Assembly: GCA_046715095.1 (NCBI GenBank)
Contig: JBKJZQ010000027.1
Location: 1-9,504 of the forward strand
DNA: 9,504 bases
Origin: WHTI01 sp046715095
GTDB lineage: Bacteria; Actinomycetota; CADDZG01; WHSQ01
Reading direction: 5' to 3'
Position 1 is the first letter of the stretch. Every line of letters starts with the position of its first letter. The position numbers and the translations under genes are program-made. Below, one piece after another: positions 1 to 6,943 of this stretch. Under the pieces are notes generated by a model. The model was not told the origin of the DNA and did not search any database. It saw nothing but the letters and a program-made list of their open reading frames with translations.

Positions 1-1298
1 GTGGCGAACACCGCGGCGGCGGCCTGCGCGAAGCGGTCGATGTGTTCGTCGGTGTGAGCGTCCGAGATGAAGAGCGCTTCGAAACGTGACGGCGGCAGGT
101 AGAAGCCGTGCGCGAGCATGCCGCGGAAGAACCGCGCGTAGACGTCGGGGTCGGTGGACCTGGCTCCCGCGTAGTCGTTGATCTCGTCACCCGAGAAGAA
201 GAAGCCGCCGAGGCCTCCGATCGCGGCGGCAACCATCGGCACCTCTGCCCTGTCGGCGGCGTCCACCAGGGAGCGGACGAGGTCGCGCGCCCGTTCCTGG
301 AGCCGGCCGTAGAGGGATTCATCGGACCGGATCATCTCGAGCGTCGCGATGCCGGCCGCCATCGCGACCGGGTTGCCCGACAGCGTCCCCGCTTGATAAA
401 CGGGCCCCGCCGGCGCCAGTTGATCGAGCAGATCGGCGGGCCCCGCAAGCGCCGCGGCAGGCAGCCCGCCCCCGACGATCTTCCCCAGGAGAACGAGGTC
501 GGCCGCGACCCCGAAACGTTCCTGCGCCCCTCCGGGACCGAGGCGGAACCCGGTGATCACCTCGTCGAACACGAGCAACGCACCGGCCGCGTCGGCGATC
601 TTGCGCACGCCCTCGAGATAGCCGTCGTGCGGAAGGATCAGACCCATGTTGGCGGCCACCGGCTCGATCAGGATCGCGGCAAGGTCGTCCCCGGCGGCCT
701 CGACCGCCGTCTGCAGGGCGGTGAGGTCGTTGTAGGGGACGACGATCGTGTCGGCGGTGGCCCCCTCGGTAACCCCGGGGGTCCCGGGGATACCGAGGGT
801 CGCCACACCGGAACCCGCTTCGACCAGCAGCGCGTCGAGATGGCCGTGATAGCAGCCGGCGAACTTGATGATCTTGTTGCGACCGGTAGCGCCGCGGGCG
901 AGACGGACGCACGTCATCGCGGCCTCGGTCCCGGACGACACGAACCGCACCTTGTCGACGCCCGGCACCATCGAGATCACCAGTCGCGCGAGCTCGACCT
1001 CGAGTTCGCTGGGGGTTCCGAACGAGGTTCCCTTCCGGGCGGCTGCGGTGACCGCTTCGACGATGGTGGGGTGGGCGTGGCCGAACAGGAGAGCGCCCCA
1101 TGACTGGACGAGATCGACGTAGGTGTTCCCGTCGACGTCGGTGATCTCGGCTCCGGACGCGCTCCTGACGAAGAAGGGCTCGGATCCAACCGATCCGAAT
1201 GCGCGCACTGGAGAGTTCACGCCGCCGGGCATCAGTGACGAAGCCTCGGCGAACAGCTTGCTGCTGGCATCCGTGGTACGTGGATCTAAGCCAGCCAC
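1..1298 (-). CDS. hemL: Glutamate-1-semialdehyde 2,1-aminomutase, 3' end cut by window edge
   Basis: HemL is a cytosolic PLP enzyme that converts glutamate-1-semialdehyde to 5-aminolevulinate, the step after HemA. The reading frame is open from a GTG at 1298 to the left edge, giving 432 full codons, so only the last few residues are missing (the usual length is about 430). Visible features are MPGGVNSPVRAF at about residues 23-34, SWGALLFGHAHP near 66-77, SSGTEAAM at 121-128 (cofactor phosphate binding), a VFDEVITGFR block with the PLP-pairing Asp, GKIVGGGLPAA with the Schiff-base lysine at residue 273, and YQAGTLSGNP. GTG 1298 is chosen because an in-frame TGA lies directly before it and the only later ATG (in SLMPGG) would cut conserved sequence. 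AAGGCGG just upstream is a plausible ribosome binding site. The start overlaps the hemB end by 13 bp, so hemL should be the last gene seen of the rex-hem transcript. Identification is secure; only the exact start is open. Confidence 0.96.
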   Translation of the reverse strand, partial: MAGLDPRTTDASSKLFAEASSLMPGGVNSPVRAFGSVGSEPFFVRSASGAEITDVDGNTYVDLVQSWGALLFGHAHPTIVEAVTAAARKGTSFGTPSELEVELARLVISMVPGVDKVRFVSSGTEAAMTCVRLARGATGRNKIIKFAGCYHGHLDALLVEAGSGVATLGIPGTPGVTEGATADTIVVPYNDLTALQTAVEAAGDDLAAILIEPVAANMGLILPHDGYLEGVRKIADAAGALLVFDEVITGFRLGPGGAQERFGVAADLVLLGKIVGGGLPAAALAGPADLLDQLAPAGPVYQAGTLSGNPVAMAAGIATLEMIRSDESLYGRLQERARDLVRSLVDAADRAEVPMVAAAIGGLGGFFFSGDEINDYAGARSTDPDVYARFFRGMLAHGFYLPPSRFEALFISDAHTDEHIDRFAQAAAAVFA

Positions 1299-2263
1299 TC
1301 AGCCGCCTTGCTCGCGTGGTAGGTCAGCACGAGATCCGCGCCGGCGCGCCGGATCGAAGTGAGGACCTCGAGGGTCGCGGCGCGTTCGTCGAGGTAACCC
1401 TTCTCCGCAGCCGCAAGCAGCATCGAGTACTCGCCCGAGACGTTGTACGCGACGAGCGGGTACCCCGTCGCTTCCTTCACGGCCCTCACCACATCGAGGT
1501 AGGAGGTGGCGGGCTTCACGACCAGCGCATCGGCACCCTCTTCAACATCGAGCAGCGCTTCGCGCACGGCCTCATCGAGATTGGAGGGATCCTCCTGGTA
1601 GGAGCGCCGGTCGCCGAAGCGAGGGGCACCCTCGGCCGCCTCGCGGAAGGGGCCGTAGAACGCCGACGCGAATTTCGTCGAGTAGGCGAGGATCGGCGTC
1701 ATCTCTTTCCCCGAAGAATCGAGGGCGGAACGGATCGCGCGGACCTGCCCATCCATCATCCCGGAGGGAGCGACGAGGTCGGCACCCGCCTCGGCCTGAG
1801 ATACCGCGACCTGTCCGTAGGCCTCGATCGTTGGATCGTTGTCGACGATGTCACCCTTGAGGATCCCGCAATGACCGTGGTCGGTGTACTCGCACAGACA
1901 GAGATCGGCGATCACGAGGGCCTCGTCGCCCAGCTCATCTTTGAGGGCCCGGATGCCGCGCTGGGCGATCCCCCCGGCGTTCCACGCCTCGGTCCCCTCG
2001 GGATCCTTGTGCTCGGGGATGCCGAAGAGCATCACGCCGGCGACGCCCCTCGATGCCAGAGAGCGCGCTTCCTTCACCAGCGACTCGATCGTGTGCTGGT
2101 ACTGACGGGGCATGGAGGCGATCGGAACGGGCTCCCGGATGCCTTCCTTGAGGAACAGCGGCGCGATCAGGTCCCCCGGATCGAGGGACGTCTCGGCGAA
2201 GGCTCGGCGCAGGGCCTCCGAGCTCCTCAAGCGCCTGAGCCTGGTTACGGGAAACGATGACAT
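1286..2263 (-). CDS. hemB: Delta-aminolevulinic acid dehydratase (porphobilinogen synthase), zinc type
   Basis: HemB condenses two 5-aminolevulinate molecules into porphobilinogen in the cytosol. The protein is 325 residues, the normal family length. The two active-site lysines are in AYSTKFASAFYGPFR (K197) and VVKPATSYLD (K250). The cysteine-rich metal site DLCLCEYTDHGHCG has all three zinc ligands (C122, C124, C132), so this is the zinc-dependent class rather than the Mg-only Asp-type class. The start at ATG 2263 (MSSFPVTRLRRLR) matches where family members begin. An in-frame ATG at 2353 would add 30 low-complexity Arg/Trp/Pro residues that lie over the hemD 3' end and look spurious. The gap to the hemD stop is 4 bp and no strong Shine-Dalgarno is seen, which suggests translational coupling. 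The end overlaps the hemL start. Confidence 0.97.
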   Translation of the reverse strand: MSSFPVTRLRRLRSSEALRRAFAETSLDPGDLIAPLFLKEGIREPVPIASMPRQYQHTIESLVKEARSLASRGVAGVMLFGIPEHKDPEGTEAWNAGGIAQRGIRALKDELGDEALVIADLCLCEYTDHGHCGILKGDIVDNDPTIEAYGQVAVSQAEAGADLVAPSGMMDGQVRAIRSALDSSGKEMTPILAYSTKFASAFYGPFREAAEGAPRFGDRRSYQEDPSNLDEAVREALLDVEEGADALVVKPATSYLDVVRAVKEATGYPLVAYNVSGEYSMLLAAAEKGYLDERAATLEVLTSIRRAGADLVLTYHASKAAEWLA

Positions 2264-2267
2264 GCCA

Positions 2268-3059
2268 CTATGGTCCCACCTCCCGCGACCCCTCCAACGC
2301 GCCGGCCAGGGCCTCGACCAGGCCGCCTGCGGTGTGGCTGGCGGCGACGACATCGACCCTGAGCCCGGCTTCCGTAGCTCCGCGAGCCGTGCTGGGCCCG
2401 ATGCAGGCCACGACCGCGCTCTCGGGCAGGGGCGCGCCGGCCATGACCCGGGCGAAGCCGCGGGCAGCCGAGGGGCTCATCAGCGTCACCGCGTCGAAGT
2501 CCCCAGCTCGGACCGCCGCACCCTCATCCGGCGAAGGATCGAGGGGCACGTTGCGGTACGCGGCGACCTCGGCGACGTCCCAACCACGGCCTCGCAGAGC
2601 TTCGGGGGTCCCCGGGGGACCATCTTCCACACGGACGAGGAGCACGCGCCCGATCGGTTCGCCGAGACCCGCGGCGAGGTCGGCGCCAGTGAACACCCGG
2701 GGGATGAAGTCGGCGGTCATCCCTGATCGTTCGAGAGCCTCCGCCGTCGCGGCGCCGACCGCGCCGGTCTTGAGGTCATCCGGAAGAACCCGGTCGCCGA
2801 GACGACCGATGAACCCCTGTACCCCGTTCCGGCTCGTGAAGAGGAGCCAGGTGAACTCATCGAGTCGCTCGAGCGCGTCGTCGAGCGGGCCCCACGTCGA
2901 CGGCTTCGCGATCTCGAACACCGGGAGCGGAACGACGACCGCGCCTCGATCATCGAGGAGGTCGGAGACTTCGGATGCGGCCGGCGTAGGACTCGTCACC
3001 ACCACGCGCAGACCCATCAGCTCTCGCGATCCTCGAGAGGATCGCTGCTCTCCGGTCAT
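2268..3059 (-). CDS. hemD: Uroporphyrinogen-III synthase
   Basis: HemD closes and isomerises hydroxymethylbilane to uroporphyrinogen III, the branch-point precursor of haem, sirohaem and cobalamin. The product is 263 residues, which is typical. Sequence is poorly conserved in this family, but the pattern fits: an N-terminal VVVTSP strand, VVVPLPVFEI, LLFTSRNGV, GAVGAATAEALE, AYRNVPLDP, VTLMSPSAARGFA and a late CIGPSTARGATEAG block, which are the usual bilobed HemD signatures. ATG 3059 overlaps the hemC stop as ATGA, which favours translational coupling. A second in-frame ATG at 3017 (MGLRVVVTSP) has a GAGAG close upstream and would start right at the conserved first strand, so it is a real alternative (249 residues). 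Position between hemC and hemB supports the assignment strongly. An upstream extension to 3290 would run over hemC and is rejected. Confidence 0.93.
   Translation of the reverse strand: MTGEQRSSRGSRELMGLRVVVTSPTPAASEVSDLLDDRGAVVVPLPVFEIAKPSTWGPLDDALERLDEFTWLLFTSRNGVQGFIGRLGDRVLPDDLKTGAVGAATAEALERSGMTADFIPRVFTGADLAAGLGEPIGRVLLVRVEDGPPGTPEALRGRGWDVAEVAAYRNVPLDPSPDEGAAVRAGDFDAVTLMSPSAARGFARVMAGAPLPESAVVACIGPSTARGATEAGLRVDVVAASHTAGGLVEALAGALEGSREVGP
3026..3045. repeat. Inverted repeat / hairpin at the hemC-hemD junction
   Basis: Two perfect 9-bp arms, GCGATCCTC and GAGGATCGC, are separated by 2 bases. In RNA this would fold as an 8-bp stem with a 4-base loop. It lies between the two candidate hemD starts (ATG 3059 and ATG 3017), ending 8 bases before the latter on the coding strand. 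There is no T-run, so it is not an intrinsic terminator. It could shape hemD translation or mRNA processing, or be a chance palindrome within coding sequence. Confidence 0.6.
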
Positions 3060-4015
3060 GGGCCGGAACCGGGCATGCGGGTGTCGGATCCTTGGAGCTC
3101 TTCGAGGATGTCGTCTCCTCCGCCGGCGATGATCGCTTCGGCGAGCTCGACGCCGATGTCCCGGGCGTCGGACAGGCCCCCGGAGATCCGGTCTCTGATC
3201 GAGTTGGTGCCCGATGGGTGGCCGAGGTATCCGGTTACCACCAGGCGCTCGCCGGCCACCTGAGCGAAGCACCCGAGTGGTACCGAGCAATCACCTTCCA
3301 GCCGTTCCGAGAACGCACGCTCGGCCTCGAGCGTGGCCCTGGCCTCCGGATCGTCGAGGACCGACAGCAACTCGATGACGCCGGTATTGTCCTCCCGGGC
3401 CTCTATCGCGAGCGCGCCCTGTCCCGGTGGAGGGACCCACCACGTGGGTTCGAGCGGAGCGGGGTCGGCCGCCTCCCACATCCCCAGGCGAGCGATCCCC
3501 GCGGCCGCCAGCAACGCTCCGTCCACGACGCCGCCTGCGATCTTCCTCAGCCGGGTATCGAGGTTGCCCCTGAACTCAACCGCGTCGACATCGGGCCGGG
3601 TCTCAGCAAGCAGGGCTCGACGACGGATCGAGGAGGTTCCGATGCGGGCTCCCGGGGCCATGTTCGACAGACGTTCTTGTGCCGAACCGGTTCCACCGAC
3701 GATCACGTCCTCGACCCGTTCGCGAACCGGAACCGCGGCGATCACGCAACCGGGCGCCACCGCGGCGGTGAGGTCCTTCGCGGAGTGAACCGCGAGATGA
3801 GCGCGGCCCTCGGCGACCTCGCGCTCGACCTCGGAGGTGAACAACCCTTTGCCTCCGATCTGAGCGAACGGTCGGGCATCCTTGTCCCCGGTCGTCTTCA
3901 CGACGCGCACGTCGATGGTTACCCCGGGATGTGCCGACGTGATGAGCGATGCCACGATCTCGGCCTGCCTCAGCGCCAGCTTGGAGCCGCGGGTCGCTAG
4001 GAGTAGGCGAGGCAT
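3056..4015 (-). CDS. hemC: Porphobilinogen deaminase (hydroxymethylbilane synthase)
   Basis: HemC polymerises four porphobilinogens into hydroxymethylbilane on a covalently bound dipyrromethane cofactor. From ATG 4015 it is 319 residues, which is standard. Visible motifs are the N-terminal MPRLLLATRGSKLALRQ, VKTTGDKD near 39-46, HSAKDL with the catalytic Asp at 81, the arginine-rich GTSSIRRRALL (126-136), EFRGNLDTRLRKI (147-159), PPGQGALAIE, and the cofactor-attachment cysteine C243 in EGDCSVPLG. A second in-frame ATG at 4072 would add 19 residues. Both ATGs lie in identical 20-bp sequence, so initiation may occur at either. I chose 4015 because LLLATRGSKLAL is where family members begin; 4072 would leave only 13 bp after the hemA stop. 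The 3' end overlaps hemD as ATGA. Confidence 0.96.
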   Translation of the reverse strand: MPRLLLATRGSKLALRQAEIVASLITSAHPGVTIDVRVVKTTGDKDARPFAQIGGKGLFTSEVEREVAEGRAHLAVHSAKDLTAAVAPGCVIAAVPVRERVEDVIVGGTGSAQERLSNMAPGARIGTSSIRRRALLAETRPDVDAVEFRGNLDTRLRKIAGGVVDGALLAAAGIARLGMWEAADPAPLEPTWWVPPPGQGALAIEAREDNTGVIELLSVLDDPEARATLEAERAFSERLEGDCSVPLGCFAQVAGERLVVTGYLGHPSGTNSIRDRISGGLSDARDIGVELAEAIIAGGGDDILEELQGSDTRMPGSGP

Positions 4016-4028
4016 CCGAGTCCCGGCG
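4009..4028. repeat. 20-bp direct repeat, copy 2, containing the hemC ATG 4015
   Basis: The plus-strand sequence GAGGCATCCGAGTCCCGGCG occurs here and again at 4066-4085 with no mismatch. On the coding strand it reads CGCCGGGACTCGG-ATG-CCTC, so each copy carries an ATG with the same 13 upstream bases. The repeat start points are 57 bp apart, exactly 19 codons, so the two ATGs are in the same frame. Confidence 0.95.
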
Positions 4029-4065
4029 GGCAAGGCGATGTCGGGGGCGAGGATGTCGAGGCCGA

Positions 4066-4085
4066 GAGGCATCCGAGTCCCGGCG
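4066..4085. repeat. 20-bp direct repeat, copy 1, containing alternative hemC ATG 4072
   Basis: This is the identical partner of the repeat at 4009-4028. It fills the whole space between the hemA stop codon (4088-4086) and the alternative hemC ATG at 4072. The in-frame spacer would encode about 19 residues starting MPLGLDILAP before the conserved HemC N-terminus. Confidence 0.95.
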
Positions 4086-5381
4086 TCACTCGGGTGGGTG
4101 ATCGAGTTCGAAGAGCTCCCGCAAGGCTGCGAGGTGAGCGTCGCGCTGCTCGGGATCGCCGAGGTTCTTGACGTTCTCGAGCGGCGAATGGATGAACCTG
4201 GCGATGATCCTCTGGGTCAGTTGCTCGACCGCGGCTCGCTGATCGGGGGTGAGGTCCCGGAGCCGGGTGGCGATCCGGCCGAGCTCCGTCCGCCTGATCT
4301 CCTCGCCTCGCTCGACGAGGGCGGTCGCAACCGGCGCGCTTTCCGAGGACCGTTCCCAATGGGCGAAGGCCTCGAGCTCTTCGGCGATGATCTTCTCGAC
4401 CCCGGCGACCTGACTCAAGCGACTGCCAAGGTTGGAATCGACCACGCCACGAAGATCCTCGATATCCCTCAGCACGACGCCGGGGATGTCCCCTACCTCC
4501 GGCTCGACATCCCGGGGAACCGCGATGTCGACGATGAAAAGAGGCTTGTCGTCGGGGCGACCCTCGAAGGCCGAGCGAACCAGGGCCCGATCGATCACGA
4601 TGCCGGGAGCAGTGGTAGAGGAGATCACGATGTCGGCCGCGGCCAGATCCTCGACCAGGGTTTCGAGCGGCCGAGGCTCGACCCCGAACGCTTCGGCCAG
4701 CGCCGCGGCCCGTTCCTCGGACCGGTTGACCACCGAAACCTCGCCGACGCCGGCGGATCTCAGGGCCTTGACCGCAAGGCGGCCCATCTTCCCGGCCCCC
4801 ACGACCGTCACCCGCTTGCCAGAGAGCGTGCCTTGGGAGCCGAACGCCCGCCGGGCTAGTTCGACCGCGGCCGACGATACCGAAACGGGGTTGCGTGCGA
4901 TCTCGGTCTCCGTCCTCGACCGCTTACCGGCCCGAAGCGCCCGCCGGAACGCGCTGCCGAGGATCCTGAACGCGGTGCCTTCCTCGGTAGCGATCTGGAA
5001 CGAACGCCGCACCTGGCCGAGGATCTCAGACTCACCGACGATCATCGAATCGATCCCGGCCGTCACGCGGAACAGATGCCGCGCCGCGCCTTCGTCGTGA
5101 TACGTGTACATCAGGTCGTTGAACTCCTCGGGCGCGACGTGGCAGAACTCGGACAGGAAGTTCCGCATGTCCTGCGCGCCGCCGTGGAACTTGGTAACCG
5201 CGGCGTAGACCTCGACGCGGTTACAGGTCGAGAGGATCGCGCCTTCGGCGATGTGCTCGAAAGTGCCGAGCTGGTGAAGGGCCTTCGGCAACCTTTCCTG
5301 CGAGATGGCAAGCTTCTCGAGGAGAGCAACGGGCGCGGTCTTGTGGTTGAGACCCACCACGACCAACGAGGTCGTCGTCAC
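4086..5381 (-). CDS. hemA: Glutamyl-tRNA reductase
   Basis: HemA reduces glutamyl-tRNA(Glu) to glutamate-1-semialdehyde with NADPH, the committed step of C5-pathway tetrapyrrole synthesis. It is 431 residues, a usual length. The catalytic domain shows GLNHKTAPV (10-18), the nucleophilic cysteine C53 in STCNRVEVYA, RHLFRVTAGIDSMIVGESEILGQVR (about 101-125, with the conserved His and GESEI block), and RNPVSVSSAAVELA. The NADPH Rossmann motif is VVGAGKMG (193-200). A C-terminal dimerisation region includes RFIHSPLENVKN. The start is GTG 5381, 6 bp after the rex stop, with a G-rich GGGGGG run at the end of rex that can act as a Shine-Dalgarno. Together with HemL it shows this organism uses the C5 route, not ALA synthase. 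In many bacteria HemA is the control point of haem synthesis, so its position directly behind rex is meaningful. Confidence 0.97.
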   Translation of the reverse strand: MTTTSLVVVGLNHKTAPVALLEKLAISQERLPKALHQLGTFEHIAEGAILSTCNRVEVYAAVTKFHGGAQDMRNFLSEFCHVAPEEFNDLMYTYHDEGAARHLFRVTAGIDSMIVGESEILGQVRRSFQIATEEGTAFRILGSAFRRALRAGKRSRTETEIARNPVSVSSAAVELARRAFGSQGTLSGKRVTVVGAGKMGRLAVKALRSAGVGEVSVVNRSEERAAALAEAFGVEPRPLETLVEDLAAADIVISSTTAPGIVIDRALVRSAFEGRPDDKPLFIVDIAVPRDVEPEVGDIPGVVLRDIEDLRGVVDSNLGSRLSQVAGVEKIIAEELEAFAHWERSSESAPVATALVERGEEIRRTELGRIATRLRDLTPDQRAAVEQLTQRIIARFIHSPLENVKNLGDPEQRDAHLAALRELFELDHPPE

Positions 5382-5387
5382 GTTCCG

Positions 5388-6059
5388 TTAGCCCCCCAAC
5401 TGGCGGTTCGCCTCACGGGCCGAGGCGATCGCCTGGGTCCGCTGGAGATGGAACGAGAGGATCTGGAGCTCGATCGAGAGGTCGACCTTGCGCACGTTCA
5501 CGTCCGGGGCCACATTCACCACGGCAGGGGCAAAGTTGAGGATGCTCTTGACCCCCGCGTCCACGAGACGCTCGGCGACCTCTTGCGCGTTCTCGGGAGG
5601 GGTAGCGACGATCCCGATCGCGATGCTGTCGTCGGTGACGACGTCCTTCAGCTCGTCGAGGTGCCTGACGATCAGCCCACCGACCTCCTCGCCGATGACC
5701 TTTTCATCGACGTCGAAGAGCGCCGCGATCCGGAAGCCACGCTCGGAGAAACCTTTGTACGAGGCGAGCGCGCGCCCGAGGTTCCCGATGCCGACGATCG
5801 CCGCGTGCCAGTCCTGGGTCAATCCGAGCTCGCGCGTGATCTGGTAGAGGAGGTACTCGACGTCGTATCCCACGCCCCGGGTCCCGTAAGAACCGAGATA
5901 GGAGAGGTCCTTGCGCACCTTGGCGGCGTTGACCCCGGCCAAGTTCGCGAGGTCTTCGCTCGACACGGTCATCCCGCCGCCCTCGGCCAGCTCGAGGAGC
6001 GCCCTCAGGTAGACGGGCAGACGGGCGACGGTTGCATCGGGGATCGCGCGGTTCGGCAT
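5388..6059 (-). CDS. rex: Redox-sensing transcriptional repressor Rex
   Basis: Rex is a homodimeric repressor that binds its operator when NADH/NAD+ is low and leaves it when NADH rises. The product is 223 residues. The N-terminal winged helix covers about residues 10-60 and includes VSSEDLANLAGVNAAKVRKDLSYLG, the recognition-helix region, followed by the G-YGTRGVGY-V segment. The Rossmann NAD(H) domain begins with VGIGNLGRAL (89-98) and has LFDVD (114-118). The C-terminal RKVDLSIELQILSFH is the domain-swapped helix region typical of the family. ATG 6059 is chosen by homology of the N-terminus (PDATVARLPVYLRAL). An earlier ATG at 6068 and the long extension to 6155 are not favoured; the latter would run through the operator. 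Rex heads the hem operon, as rex-hemACD does in Streptomyces coelicolor, where Rex represses its own operon. The operator at 6079-6096 indicates the same here. Confidence 0.96.
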   Translation of the reverse strand: MPNRAIPDATVARLPVYLRALLELAEGGGMTVSSEDLANLAGVNAAKVRKDLSYLGSYGTRGVGYDVEYLLYQITRELGLTQDWHAAIVGIGNLGRALASYKGFSERGFRIAALFDVDEKVIGEEVGGLIVRHLDELKDVVTDDSIAIGIVATPPENAQEVAERLVDAGVKSILNFAPAVVNVAPDVNVRKVDLSIELQILSFHLQRTQAIASAREANRQLGG

Positions 6060-6066
6060 GGGGGGC

Positions 6067-6096
6067 ATCCTACCGGGCTTGTGATTGTTCTCACAA
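6067..6096 (-). promoter_or_regulatory. Candidate rex-hem promoter overlapping the Rex operator
   Basis: On the minus strand TTGTGA (6096-6091, one operator arm) is followed after 18 bp by TAGGAT (6072-6067), a plausible -35/-10 pair. The -10 ends 7 bp before the rex ATG at 6059, so transcription could begin at or next to the A of the start codon, making rex leaderless. The alternative reading is that GGTAGG here is a Shine-Dalgarno 9 bases before the ATG, served by a promoter further upstream. The two cannot be separated by eye. Confidence 0.5.
6079..6096. promoter_or_regulatory. Rex operator (ROP box)
   Basis: The sequence TTGTGATTGTTCTCACAA is a perfect TTGTGA-N6-TCACAA inverted repeat, matching the outer arms of the published Rex operator consensus (TTGTGAA-N4-TTCACAA). 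It lies 20 bp upstream of the rex ATG and is the only such site I see in the window. Rex binding here should repress the rex-hem operon when NADH is low, giving autoregulation. Confidence 0.92.
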
Positions 6097-6187
6097 AAGA
6101 CAAACTGGGCATCTACCTGCGCTTTTGGTCTCTCGCTGCCACGGCCCATTCTCACTTCTCAGTTGTCCCAGGGTCCGTTAAGCAAGC

Positions 6188-6207
6188 AGAAAACACCACA
6201 GAAGTGG
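6188..6207 (-). terminator. Possible weak terminator after ccdA
   Basis: On the minus strand, 7 bases past the ccdA stop, CCAC-TTCT-GTGG forms a short hairpin followed by TGTTTTCT. The stem is only 4 bp, so termination would be inefficient at best and some read-through into rex-hem is possible. No better terminator is visible between ccdA and rex. Confidence 0.25.
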
Positions 6208-6214
6208 ATTTGGG

Positions 6215-6943
6215 CTAGACGATCGGCAGGAAATCGAGGTTGTTCTGCATCCAGATGGCGATCCGGAACATCTGGTCGGTGACGAACAGGATCCCGACCA
6301 CGACCAGCAGCCCGCCGCTGACCAGGTTGACGACCCGCGTGTGCCGCCGCAGCCACCGCACCGCGCCGGTGAGCCGCGAAACGCCGAGTCCGGCGATGAT
6401 GAACGGGAGCCCGAGCCCGAGCGAGTAGAACGCCAGCAGCATGGCTCCTTCGCCCGCTCCGCCCTGCGAGCTGCTGCCGGCAGCCATCGCGAGGACGGCC
6501 CCCAGTGTTGCGCCGATACACGGAGACCATCCGAAGGCGAACGCGACGCCGAGCAGCACGCTCCCCGACAAGCCCGCTTTGGGACTCGGGTGGAACCGGG
6601 CCTCCCGGTAGAGGAAGGAGAGCTTGGGGAGCGCGCCCATGAACACGAGCCCGAGGACGATGATCAAGACCCCGGAGACACGCGTGAGGAGCGTTTCGTT
6701 GTCTCGCAGGAACGAACCGAGGCGCGTGGCGGTCGCGCCGAGAGCCACGAACACGAGGGTGAATCCCAGGACGAAGGCGACTGCCACCGAGCCCGTCTTG
6801 AACGCACGGCGTGCGCCGGTGTCCTCGGCCGCGCTGATGCCCGACATGTAGGAGAGGTAGCCCGGCACCAAGGGCAGGACGCAGGGCGACAGGAACGACA
6901 CGACCCCGGCACCGAACGCGATCGCAACGTTCGGATCGGCCAT
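6215..6943 (-). CDS. ccdA: Cytochrome c biogenesis / thiol-disulfide transporter CcdA
   Basis: CcdA is an integral membrane protein of the DsbD transmembrane-domain family. It carries electrons from cytoplasmic thioredoxin across the membrane to extracytoplasmic thioredoxin-like proteins such as ResA. The product is 242 residues with six hydrophobic segments (about 8-28, 51-71, 86-105, 125-152, 166-188, 205-224). The redox-active cysteines are C21 in LSPCVLPLVPGYL and C142 in GWSPCIGATLG, the two conserved CcdA positions in the first and fourth segments. The length is typical of bacterial CcdA and there is no fused periplasmic domain as in full DsbD. ATG 6943 overlaps the upstream gene's TGA by one base (TGATG), so the two are translationally coupled. 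The neighbouring ResA-like gene is its likely electron acceptor. Confidence 0.95.
   Translation of the reverse strand: MADPNVAIAFGAGVVSFLSPCVLPLVPGYLSYMSGISAAEDTGARRAFKTGSVAVAFVLGFTLVFVALGATATRLGSFLRDNETLLTRVSGVLIIVLGLVFMGALPKLSFLYREARFHPSPKAGLSGSVLLGVAFAFGWSPCIGATLGAVLAMAAGSSSQGGAGEGAMLLAFYSLGLGLPFIIAGLGVSRLTGAVRWLRRHTRVVNLVSGGLLVVVGILFVTDQMFRIAIWMQNNLDFLPIV

Noticed and set aside
108..2260. Long plus-strand open frames opposite hemL and hemB (for example 108-1103 and 1199-2260)
   Set aside because: They mirror the antisense frames of well-identified genes in GC-rich DNA. Their translations are Arg/Gly/Asp-rich with no recognisable domain.
3092..5100. Plus-strand open frames opposite hemC and hemA, some over 300 codons
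   Set aside because: Low-complexity translations without motifs, fully overlapping conserved genes on the other strand, and no ribosome binding site or promoter that stands out.
6060..6155. N-terminal extension of Rex from an ATG at 6155
   Set aside because: It would translate through the Rex operator and candidate promoter and adds residues absent from the family; ATG 6059 matches the known N-terminus.
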